DNA from: Candidatus Woesearchaeota archaeon
GTDB taxonomy: Archaea; Nanobdellota; Nanobdellia; Woesearchaeales; UBA12501
Direction of reading: 5' to 3'
NCBI GenBank assembly: GCA_014729495.1
Contig: WJJV01000099.1
Location: 1-7,105, forward strand
Length of the DNA: 7,105 nt
Shown: positions 1 to 4,737 of the stretch, piece by piece
Position numbering within the stretch: position 1 is the first letter of the stretch
Layout: every line of letters starts with the position of its first letter
The notes under the pieces: model-generated
Database searches by the model: none
The model's input: only the letters and a program-made list of their open reading frames with translations
What the model was told of the DNA's origin: nothing
Program-made: the position numbers and the translations under genes

Positions 1-21
1 AACCCAGAACTCATACACGGT

Positions 22-38
22 CAAAGCCTTCGGCTTTG
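22..38. repeat. Inverted repeat 1 (7-bp stem, 3-nt loop)
   Basis: CAAAGCC (22-28) pairs perfectly with GGCTTTG (32-38) around the loop TTC. The first TATTCG hexamer follows four bases later. A 7-bp perfect stem with a tight loop is a plausible RNA hairpin. No oligo-T follows on the plus strand, so it does not look like an intrinsic terminator. Confidence 0.6.
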
Positions 39-50
39 CCCTATTCGTAA

Positions 51-83
51 ATGTTAAAACCACACTGCGTATGGTTTTAACAT
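51..83. repeat. Inverted repeat 2 (12-bp perfect stem)
   Basis: ATGTTAAAACCA (51-62) is the exact reverse complement of TGGTTTTAACAT (72-83), with a 9-nt loop that contains a CpG. This is the longest perfect stem in the window and is unlikely by chance at this spacing. It lies between the first and second TATTCG hexamers. Confidence 0.75.
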
Positions 84-90
84 CTACACT

Positions 91-118
91 CAGTATTCGT
101 TCGTGTTGCTTCTGCCTA
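91..118 (+). repeat. Direct repeat, copy A
   Basis: The copy begins CAGTATTCGTTCGTGTTGC and ends TGCCTA. The second copy at 192-216 differs by one substitution (T to C) and lacks three bases (TCT or an equivalent). The copies start 101 bp apart, and inverted repeat 3 lies between them. Each contains one TATTCG hexamer. Confidence 0.7.
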
Positions 119-129
119 GAAAGTTATTC

Positions 130-156
130 GGTCCATTAAACAAAGTTTAATGGGCC
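130..156. repeat. Inverted repeat 3 (12-bp stem with one G-T wobble)
   Basis: CCATTAAAC (133-141) pairs with GTTTAATGG (145-153) around an AAA loop. The stem extends outward through a T-G wobble (132/154) and G-C pairs (131/155, 130/156). The G at 130 is the last base of the third TATTCG hexamer, so the hexamer abuts this stem directly. Confidence 0.7.
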
Positions 157-191
157 TTGCTATTGCGCGCCAGCTGAGCGTAACCGGCTGT

Positions 192-216
192 CAGTATTCG
201 TCCGTGTTGCTGCCTA
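192..216 (+). repeat. Direct repeat, copy B
   Basis: This copy reads CAGTATTCGTCCGTGTTGC followed by TGCCTA. It matches copy A at 91-118 except for one substitution and a 3-bp gap. Two imperfect copies about 100 bp apart suggest an old duplication, or two similar elements inserted side by side. Confidence 0.7.
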
Positions 217-238
217 ACATAACTCAAAAGTCAGTGCC

Positions 239-279
239 GCCTCTCCGACATAGGGGTAGCAGCATCTTATCGGAGAGGC
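239..279. repeat. Inverted repeat 4 (10-bp stem, 21-nt loop)
   Basis: GCCTCTCCGA (239-248) is the exact reverse complement of TCGGAGAGGC (270-279). The loop (249-269) contains AGGGGTAGCAGC. The 3' arm ends one base before an AGGAG at 281-285, which precedes the ATG at 290. If this strand is transcribed, the hairpin could affect translation of the small ORF, but that is speculative. Confidence 0.6.
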
Positions 280-289
280 TAGGAGAAAA

Positions 290-448
290 ATGCAATACAA
301 ACAACTCAAAGCAATCACCACAATCCAATGGTCTGAGTCTTTGTGCTTATCAGCAAGGCTGGGAGTAAGTCTATCAAAGAATCCACAAAAAGCAAGTGTA
401 GATTCCATCAGAAAGAATTGTTTTTCAGGAGAGCCCTGGAATCTATAA
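290..448 (+). CDS. Doubtful 52-aa ORF, hypothetical
   Basis: The ORF starts at an ATG with AGGAGA at 281-286, slightly close at three to four bases, and runs to TAA at 446-448. It ends four bases before the stop of the convergent membrane-protein gene at 453. The translation (MQYKQLKAITTIQWSE..., ending GEPWNL) has no signal peptide, no membrane segment and no motif I recognise. Against a real gene: its codons (four CAA, plus CTA, CCC, TTA) differ from its neighbours, which strongly prefer CAG, CTT/CTG and CCT. It could be a small real protein, a remnant of a transposon gene linked to the repeat region on its left, or chance. No function is proposed. Confidence 0.25.
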   Translation: MQYKQLKAITTIQWSESLCLSARLGVSLSKNPQKASVDSIRKNCFSGEPWNL

Positions 449-452
449 GTTC

Positions 453-1223
453 TCATGCATTTTTTATCACAATATGCAGGTATACTCGTGCCCATGTGAC
501 AATAGGAAGCAGAAGAATAACTCCCATGATTATCATGATATTCCTGCTTATCATGGCAGAAGAGATCACTGCATAATTTACAATCACCAGGACAGCTGCT
601 GCGAACAGCATCCTGGGAAGTATCCTGACTGCATTATTGAATCCCTTGATGAAGCTCTGTGAGACTGCTCTGTAAGATCCTTTGTCAAGCAGGGTGTATG
701 ATATCAAAGCGAAATAAACAAGTGCGGCAAGGTAGATGTAAAGCAGTGCGCTCAAGAATGAGCTTCTGAGATCATGATAATCAATAAGGAATGATGCTGT
801 TGAATGCAATGATATGAGCGCAAACCATAACAGGTTTACAGCAGCGAATCTTTTGAGATACACAAGAATACTCATTGTGCTCTTTCTGCCAGACATTCCT
901 GAGAAGACTGAAGAATACTTCCAGCTTAAACCCTGAAGCAGCACATAAGCTGCATAAGATGCTGCTGCGAACCCAATAAGGGCATATATTATTCCTCTGG
1001 CAGTGTCTGTCATGCCTGAGGTCTCTGCCTGAAGCATGGAAGCGCCTAAAGAATAAAGCCCATCTATTATGCTGCCTCCAAAATATGCTGCTATGAAACC
1101 ATATGCAATAGGGAAAAGAAAATCAAGAAGCACAGGAAAGACAATCAGATACTTATTATGCCTGACAGCCTTTACTGACTGGCTCAACTCTTTTACAAAA
1201 GCATCAATGCTGTCTTTTTTCAT
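453..1223 (-). CDS. Six-helix integral membrane protein of unknown function
   Basis: This 256-aa protein has a short positively charged N-terminus (MKKDSIDAFVKELSQSVKAV) followed by hydrophobic stretches at about residues 25-48, 77-99, 124-147, 155-178, 204-226 and 228-248. These predict six transmembrane helices with both ends probably in the cytoplasm. There are no cysteines, no obvious catalytic motif and no ATP- or metal-binding signature. The layout (amphipathic N-terminal helix, a loop rich in Gly/Ser/Lys after helix 2, an Arg/Lys-rich loop before helix 5) is loosely like uncharacterised archaeal multi-pass families, and I do not recognise a named one. The ATG at 1223 has no Shine-Dalgarno, and an AT-rich TATA-like stretch lies about 23 bp upstream, consistent with a leaderless mRNA. 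It lies downstream of the DsbA-like gene on the same strand, but the oligo-T tracts between them suggest separate transcription. Confidence 0.85.
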   Translation of the reverse strand: MKKDSIDAFVKELSQSVKAVRHNKYLIVFPVLLDFLFPIAYGFIAAYFGGSIIDGLYSLGASMLQAETSGMTDTARGIIYALIGFAAASYAAYVLLQGLSWKYSSVFSGMSGRKSTMSILVYLKRFAAVNLLWFALISLHSTASFLIDYHDLRSSFLSALLYIYLAALVYFALISYTLLDKGSYRAVSQSFIKGFNNAVRILPRMLFAAAVLVIVNYAVISSAMISRNIMIIMGVILLLPIVTWARVYLHIVIKNA

Positions 1224-1241
1224 TGTAATAAAATATGGGTG

Positions 1242-1250
1242 ATAAAAAAC
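1242..1250 (-). promoter_or_regulatory. Possible TATA element for the membrane-protein gene
   Basis: On the minus strand this reads GTTTTTTAT, centred about 23 bp before the ATG at 1223. That is close to the 26-27 bp expected for a leaderless archaeal transcript, and there is no Shine-Dalgarno to suggest a longer leader. The same bases also form one of the oligo-T tracts that could end the upstream gene, so the assignment is ambiguous. Confidence 0.35.
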
Positions 1251-1284
1251 TGGAAATAAAAAAGTTATTGGAAATAAAAAAGTT
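1244..1284 (-). terminator. Tandem oligo-T terminator of the DsbA-like gene, built on a duplicated 16-mer
   Basis: Read on the minus strand, the 16-mer AACTTTTTTATTTCCA occurs twice (complements of 1269-1284 and 1251-1266), separated by two bases. A third T6 run follows (complement of 1244-1249). The first T6 begins 12 bases after the TAA at 1293-1295. Archaeal RNA polymerase terminates at U-rich tracts without a hairpin, so three T6 runs in about 40 bp fit a strong terminator. The exact duplication suggests a local tandem duplication that reinforced termination. Confidence 0.65.
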
Positions 1285-1292
1285 GTAAGGGA

Positions 1293-2363
1293 TTATGCTC
1301 CGCAGCCTCCTGCTGAAGCTGATCCTGAGGTGTCATAGCCGAATCCTGGGCTTGGATTGACGCTGCTGAGCTCTGCTGTATCGCACTCGTCTGGCTCAAC
1401 AGTAAAAGCTCCGCATATAGCTTCTATGTAGCTTGCAGGATTCCTTCCTGCACCTGATCTGACACCATTTATTATGAGTGTAGGGCTTCCGCCAACTCCA
1501 TATTCCTCATTCAGATCAGAATCCACGTTGAACAATGGATAGTTTCCGTTCAGCCAGCTTGACTGGTCTTCAAGGCTCTCAATCACAGCAAACTCCTCAT
1601 CAGTGCTCTCTACGCATGCCTCAAGCTTCTGCATGTCTATATTGGCCTGCTCAAGGCATTCATCGCCATTGCCAGACTCAAGGAAGCACTCAAGGTAGTC
1701 AAGGTACTTGCTGTTCTGCTCTTCCTGTATGCAGTACTGGTTAAGCTGTTCTTTGACTTCTGTCTCGCCGTGCATGGCGTAATAGACAAATCTTATATTG
1801 AAGTCAACCTCATCCCTAAGAGTCTTGATTGCAGGAATTATTCCTTTCTCTGCCTGGGTTCCGAAAGGACAGTGTGACATAACAAAAAGTTCAACTTCTG
1901 GCTTGTCTGACTTAGGTACTGTTGCTGTCTGAGCAGTCTGGGTTTCTGTTCCTGATGCTTCTGCATCGCCATCCTGTTCAGGAACTTCTTCTGACAGGCT
2001 TATTGCCTGAGGAAAGAGAAGCTTTCCATCATTTGTCATGTATGATGTGTATTCCCTTCCTCCAACATCAAGTATTATCTTGTAGAGGCCGTTCTCTTCT
2101 GTGATCTCATTTACAGAGGCTTCTGCCTGTCCTGCCATCAGGGTATTCAGATATTCCTCAGTCATAGTCTTTGCTTCATCCTCTGATATCTTCTTATCAA
2201 AAGAGAATACTCCGAATATGGATAGGATAAAGAGTAATGCAAGTATTGCTGTGGCTATCTTCCATGGACCTATGCCTGGAGATACATTCAGCATCTTCTT
2301 CTCGCTCATTTTATTTTCTGTGTCTTTTTCTTTGGAATGTTTATTAGAATGTTTTTTTGCCAT
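1293..2363 (-). CDS. Membrane-anchored DsbA-like/thioredoxin-fold protein with a single-cysteine CPFG active site
   Basis: This 356-aa protein has a Lys-rich cytoplasmic N-terminus (1-33), one transmembrane helix (about 34-55) and an extracytoplasmic remainder. Residues about 58-120 (ISEDEAK..., ...TNDGKLLFP) resemble a small PepSY-like domain. A Thr/Ala/Glu linker (about 125-155) leads to a thioredoxin-fold domain (about 156-320). The active site is SHCPFGTQ (C165), where the usual second cysteine of CxxC is glycine (G168). The cis-proline loop is GGSPTLI (P294). Helical-insert cysteines C211, C226, C236 and C250, plus C317, C327 and C354 in the C-terminal GGCGA, could pair with C165. The likely role is thiol-disulfide exchange (oxidase, isomerase or reductase) on exported proteins, but no partner such as DsbB or VKOR is seen. 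The ATG at 2363 is chosen over the one at 2402 because a strong Shine-Dalgarno lies 7 bp upstream of it. It is divergent from the ThiI-like gene. Confidence 0.85.
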   Translation of the reverse strand: MAKKHSNKHSKEKDTENKMSEKKMLNVSPGIGPWKIATAILALLFILSIFGVFSFDKKISEDEAKTMTEEYLNTLMAGQAEASVNEITEENGLYKIILDVGGREYTSYMTNDGKLLFPQAISLSEEVPEQDGDAEASGTETQTAQTATVPKSDKPEVELFVMSHCPFGTQAEKGIIPAIKTLRDEVDFNIRFVYYAMHGETEVKEQLNQYCIQEEQNSKYLDYLECFLESGNGDECLEQANIDMQKLEACVESTDEEFAVIESLEDQSSWLNGNYPLFNVDSDLNEEYGVGGSPTLIINGVRSGAGRNPASYIEAICGAFTVEPDECDTAELSSVNPSPGFGYDTSGSASAGGCGA

Positions 2364-2370
2364 ATATGGT

Positions 2371-2379
2371 TCACCTCCC
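2371..2379 (-). promoter_or_regulatory. Shine-Dalgarno that decides the start of the DsbA-like gene
   Basis: The minus strand reads GGGAGGTGA, a near-perfect match to the 3' end of archaeal 16S rRNA, seven bases before the ATG at 2363. This makes the in-frame ATG at 2402 unlikely as the start and removes 13 residues (MSHSNPHMGGEPY) from the longer reading. Unlike the ThiI-like gene, this gene must have a leader. Confidence 0.85.
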
Positions 2380-2400
2380 ATATGAGGATTTGAATGGCTC

Positions 2401-2426
2401 ATTTAAATATTTTATGCTTTTAAATC
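2401..2426 (-). promoter_or_regulatory. Probable TATA region for the DsbA-like gene
   Basis: On the minus strand two TATA-like elements occur: GATTTAAAAG (complement of 2417-2426) and ATATTTAAAT (complement of 2401-2410). Starts 26 bp downstream would fall near 2395 or 2379. Only the more upstream element leaves a comfortable leader before the Shine-Dalgarno at 2371-2379. Confidence 0.5.
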
Positions 2427-2467
2427 TTCTCTGGAGCTTCAGGAAATAAACAGGTCATTATGAAAGA

Positions 2468-2475
2468 TTTATAAA
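2468..2475 (+). promoter_or_regulatory. TATA box of the ThiI-like gene (leaderless)
   Basis: TTTATAAA is preceded by a purine-rich GAAAGA that could act as a BRE. Its centre lies about 26.5 bp before the A of the ATG at 2498, so transcription should start at or next to the start codon. The absence of a Shine-Dalgarno agrees with this. Confidence 0.75.
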
Positions 2476-2497
2476 TGGCAATCTGTCCTGGAATTGC

Positions 2498-3124
2498 ATG
2501 AAAAAGGCAATTGCATTGTTGAGCTCTGGAATAGACAGTCCAGTGGCTGCTCAGATTATGAAAGAGAAGGGCCTGGAGATTATAGGCCTGCACATGGATA
2601 GCAGGCCTTTCACAGATTCAAGGCAGATATCCAAGACAAAGAGGCTTTGCTCTAAGCTTGGCATAAAGAAGCTTTATATTGCCAGGCATGGCCTTGCCAT
2701 GTCTGAGATAATAAGGAATATCAACAGGAGATTCACCTGCATTGTGTGCAGACGCCTGATGTTCAGGACAGCAGAGAGGCTTGCAGAAAAGGAGAAAGCT
2801 GATTTCATCATAACTGGAGAGAATCTCGGCCAGGTCGCATCACAGACTCTTGACAATCTTGCTATAAATGACCGCGCCACAGGAATGATTATCCTCAGGC
2901 CTCTGCTCTGCTATGACAAGCAGGAGATTGTAAACATGGCAAAGGAGATAGGGACTTATGAGATCTCTATTGAGCCTCCTGGATGCTGCAGGCTTGTCCC
3001 TAAGAATCCTGCCACAAAGTCAACAATTGAGCAGATAGAGAAAGAGGAAGCCAGAGCAGGGGTCAGTAATCTTGTGGATAATATTGTGATTGAGAAAGCA
3101 GTGATTGGGGGTGCTCAGGATTGA
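2498..3124 (+). CDS. ThiI-type PP-loop sulfurtransferase domain protein, lacking the THUMP and rhodanese domains
   Basis: This 208-aa protein matches the C-terminal catalytic domain of ThiI, the enzyme that adenylates U8 of tRNA for 4-thiouridine synthesis. Visible are a PP-loop SSGIDSPVA (9-17; the usual form is SGGxDS, so the second position is Ser), CIVC (C81, C84), TGENLGQVASQTL (106-118), RPLLCYDKQEI (134-144) and a GCCRLVPKNPATK segment (162-174) with C163/C164. In methanogen ThiI a CxxC plus a later cysteine bind an Fe-S cluster, and the same three positions appear kept here. The N-terminal ferredoxin-like and THUMP domains that bind tRNA are absent, and so is a rhodanese domain. It could use a separate THUMP partner, act on another substrate, or be a distinct small ThiI-like family. 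The start is fixed by a TATA box at leaderless distance. The 3' end overlaps a convergent gene by 62 bp. Confidence 0.85.
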   Translation: MKKAIALLSSGIDSPVAAQIMKEKGLEIIGLHMDSRPFTDSRQISKTKRLCSKLGIKKLYIARHGLAMSEIIRNINRRFTCIVCRRLMFRTAERLAEKEKADFIITGENLGQVASQTLDNLAINDRATGMIILRPLLCYDKQEIVNMAKEIGTYEISIEPPGCCRLVPKNPATKSTIEQIEKEEARAGVSNLVDNIVIEKAVIGGAQD

Positions 3125-3527
3125 CATGCCTGTCTGCAAGCTTTTGTTCTATTCCTGGAAAGAATTTAGTGAGGTATAGTTCTGCTGCCCTGTCGCAGAC
3201 AAGGCCCCCATTGCCATTGGGCTTGCAGGCATCTCCACCATTGCCTGTTTCTGATACCATATGATATGCCTCTATAGCATAGGTAACCAATTCAGGCAAT
3301 CTTGAGCAGACACCACCTAATCCTTTTATATCATCTAAGGTCATCTCTGATACATCATCAGAAAAACCATTCAATCCTGTTTTCATAACATGAGAAAGAT
3401 AAGCAAACTTGACAGATACACAAGGATTCTCCTGGCTGAACTTCTGGCTCACAGCATAGAGCATATTTGCGAGATCATATCCGCTGACCGGATGTCTTAC
3501 AGGCTGTTCATCATGATCTTTTTGCAA
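3063..3527 (-). CDS. Hypothetical soluble 154-aa protein
   Basis: The predicted protein is soluble and mainly helical, with no signal peptide or membrane segment. Visible stretches are GYDLANMLYAVSQKF near the N-terminus, TLDDIKGLGGVCSRLPE and ELVTYAIEAYHMV in the middle, a Gly/Asn-rich loop (ETGNGGDACKPNGNGG), then LVCDRAAELYLTKFFPG. The tail is polar and Gln/Tyr-rich. The four cysteines show no known metal-binding spacing. I do not recognise the family. No ATG is available near the 5' end. TTG at 3527 is preferred because AGGGGG (complement of 3535-3540) sits seven bases upstream. The TTG at 3533 would lie almost on top of that site. The last 20 codons overlap the end of the ThiI-like gene on the other strand. 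Codon use (AAG/AAA, AGA/AGG, CAG) resembles the neighbours, which supports a real gene. Confidence 0.65.
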   Translation of the reverse strand: MQKDHDEQPVRHPVSGYDLANMLYAVSQKFSQENPCVSVKFAYLSHVMKTGLNGFSDDVSEMTLDDIKGLGGVCSRLPELVTYAIEAYHMVSETGNGGDACKPNGNGGLVCDRAAELYLTKFFPGIEQKLADRHVNPEHPQSLLSQSQYYPQDY

Positions 3528-3534
3528 TACCAAT

Positions 3535-3540
3535 CCCCCT
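3535..3540 (-). promoter_or_regulatory. Shine-Dalgarno for the 154-aa gene
   Basis: AGGGGG on the minus strand stands seven bases before the TTG at 3527 and one base before the alternative TTG at 3533. The spacing decides for 3527. A TTG start suggests modest translation. Confidence 0.6.
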
Positions 3541-3572
3541 TTTGATTACCTTTTCAGCAGTATGGAGAATTA

Positions 3573-3582
3573 TTATTTAAAG
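3573..3582 (-). promoter_or_regulatory. Probable TATA box for the 154-aa gene
   Basis: The minus strand reads CTTTAAATAA, centred near 3577. A start about 26 bp downstream, near 3551, would give a leader of roughly 24 nt that contains the Shine-Dalgarno at 3535-3540. The rest of 3583-3650 holds nothing I can identify. Confidence 0.5.
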
Positions 3583-3650
3583 ATTGCTGTTCTCTATTGT
3601 CTGGAATTATTCACTGAACATTATTGGGTCTTCATATGATGCCTGAACAT

Positions 3651-3680
3651 ACCATCTAACACCAGCAAACACCATTTAAC
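3651..3680 (+). repeat. Three tandem 10-bp repeats next to a promoter (candidate operator)
   Basis: Three contiguous decamers read ACCATCTAAC, ACCAGCAAAC and ACCATTTAAC. All share ACCA at positions 1-4 and AAC at 8-10. The period is about one helical turn, so each copy presents the same face of the DNA. The array ends eight bases before the TATA box at 3688, where archaeal activators commonly bind. This may be a binding site for a regulator of the downstream two-gene operon; no regulator gene is visible in the window. Confidence 0.5.
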
Positions 3681-3687
3681 AGGAATA

Positions 3688-3695
3688 TTTATATA
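3688..3695 (+). promoter_or_regulatory. TATA box of the surface-protein operon
   Basis: TTTATATA is centred about 29 bp before the ATG at 3721, putting the expected transcription start near 3718, so the leader would be only a few bases. There is no Shine-Dalgarno before the ATG, which agrees with a nearly leaderless mRNA. A second AT-rich stretch (CTATTTAAAG, 3705-3714) lies too close to the ATG to act for this start. Confidence 0.7.
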
Positions 3696-3720
3696 TGAAT
3701 ACATCTATTTAAAGTCCATA

Positions 3721-4737
3721 ATGCCTAAAAAGAGCCAGATAACAGTATTCATAATGATAGGTGTACTGATGTTTGTTCTCATAGGCTCTGTGGCTTATAT
3801 CACATCATACAAATATGCTGAAGATGATAATGTGCCTCCTTCTATGCAGCAGATAAAGCTCTTCACAGAGGAATGCCTTCAGGAGACTGCTGAAGGAGCT
3901 ATAATGCTTTCAGGTGTGCAGGGAGGAGTTATTTATCTGGGTGATGTTGTTCCAAATGCTGATACATTCTATTCTTATTCAACTTACTGGTATGATGCCG
4001 GCGATGATACCTCAGTGTCAGAGGAGTTCATGGAAGCAGAGATCAGCAGATACATTGAGGAAGAGATAAACAACAGATGCATCAAAGATTATAAGGAGTT
4101 CCATGAGATAATAGAGACAGGAGATATTGAAGCAGAGGCTGATATAAAAGAAGGTTATGTGGAGTTAAGCATGGAATATCCTGTAACAATGTTCCAGGGA
4201 GACACAAGGACAATGATATCCAGTTTCTCTGCAATGATCCCTGTGAGGATGGGAAGGGCAATAGAGATCGCCAATGAGATAGTGGAGAAGGAGATTGAGG
4301 ATCCTGATTATGTCCCGCTGTCTGAGATTGCAGGAATGGACATGCCAGTTGTTCCATACAGGTATTCAGATGACATAATGATATATTCAGTCATAGATGA
4401 GCAGAATGAGGTGAAAGGCATGGCTTTCAAGCTCGTGTTCGCCAACAGGTTCGGGGATGAGAAGAGCAAAGGCAACAGCCTGCCAAGACTACTGAATGCT
4501 GATAACCTCCTTCTGGTCAAGGGGGTTGAGGCAGAGTACCAGTTCCAGGCTTTTGATCCTGACGATGATGCTCTTGATTTTGACTCAATTGGAAGATTCC
4601 CTGTTGATGATACAGGACTTCTTAAGTTCACTCCTACAGACAATGATGTTGGAGAGCACGCCCTGACTGTTATAGTAGAAGATGAAGATGGAGGAAGAGA
4701 TTCCCGTACAATAAACATACTGGTGCTTGAAGCATGA
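3721..4737 (+). CDS. Membrane-anchored surface protein with C-terminal Ig/cadherin-like domain
   Basis: This 338-aa protein begins MPKKSQITVFIMIGVLMF, a Lys-rich head and one hydrophobic helix (about 8-30). The KKSQITVF pattern recalls archaeal class III (pilin-type) signal peptides, which are cut before Gln, but it lacks the usual Glu at +5. It may therefore be an uncleaved anchor. The middle part (about 40-250) is acidic, of mixed helix and strand, with two cysteines (C52, C120) and the stretch SGVQGGVIYL. It resembles an uncharacterised type of protein that I recall from DPANN archaea, but I cannot name it. Residues about 258-338 form a cadherin/Ig-like beta-sandwich: EAEYQFQAFDPDDDALDF with Ca-binding-type acidic residues, TGLLKFTPTDNDVGEHALTV, then VEDEDGGRDSRTINILV. 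Its probable role is extracellular adhesion or scaffolding. It is the first gene of a two-gene operon, since its stop overlaps the next start (ATGA). Confidence 0.8.
   Translation: MPKKSQITVFIMIGVLMFVLIGSVAYITSYKYAEDDNVPPSMQQIKLFTEECLQETAEGAIMLSGVQGGVIYLGDVVPNADTFYSYSTYWYDAGDDTSVSEEFMEAEISRYIEEEINNRCIKDYKEFHEIIETGDIEAEADIKEGYVELSMEYPVTMFQGDTRTMISSFSAMIPVRMGRAIEIANEIVEKEIEDPDYVPLSEIAGMDMPVVPYRYSDDIMIYSVIDEQNEVKGMAFKLVFANRFGDEKSKGNSLPRLLNADNLLLVKGVEAEYQFQAFDPDDDALDFDSIGRFPVDDTGLLKFTPTDNDVGEHALTVIVEDEDGGRDSRTINILVLEA

Larger units (their letters stand above)
1..289. other. CpG-rich hairpin-bearing non-coding region (possible structured RNA or repeat element)
   Basis: No convincing coding frame is seen on either strand. 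I count 16 CpG dinucleotides in the first 280 bases, against 9 in the 771-bp membrane-protein gene that follows and none in 281-450. Within about 260 bases there are four strong inverted repeats (22-38, 51-83, 130-156, 239-279). The hexamer TATTCG occurs four times (42-47, 94-99, 125-130, 195-200), and there is one direct repeat (91-118 and 192-216). In a CpG-poor genome, locally raised CpG and G+C with many stems often marks a structured RNA or foreign DNA. I could not fit it to a tRNA, 5S rRNA, SRP RNA or RNase P RNA. The element may continue left of the window. Confidence 0.5.

Noticed and set aside
1..40. 5S rRNA or tRNA T-arm on the left edge (AACCCAGAAC resembles both)
   Set aside because: The following bases do not continue the 5S consensus. 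On the minus strand a 5-bp stem with loop CCGAAGG can be drawn, but it lacks U33 and the distance to a T-stem is too long.
213..219. Integron attC core-like GCCTAAC
   Set aside because: No matching GTTRRRY core lies at a suitable distance on the same strand, so no attC fold can be formed.
239..279. SRP RNA domain IV-like AGGGGTAGCAGC in a hairpin loop
   Set aside because: The required GTCAGG side and the asymmetric loop are missing; the resemblance is limited to a few bases.
1..289. CRISPR array
   Set aside because: Only two imperfect repeat copies exist, about 100 bp apart and without regular spacers; no cas genes are present.
214..495. 93-codon minus-strand ORF
   Set aside because: It crosses the CpG-rich hairpin region and overlaps the end of the better-supported membrane-protein gene in another frame. 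Its composition is unlike the neighbouring proteins.
2364..2402. Longer start for the DsbA-like protein at 2402
   Set aside because: The strong Shine-Dalgarno at 2371-2379 lies inside that extension and is correctly spaced for the ATG at 2363.
3531..3533. TTG at 3533 as the start of the 154-aa gene
   Set aside because: AGGGGG ends only one base upstream, too close for initiation; TTG at 3527 has seven-base spacing.
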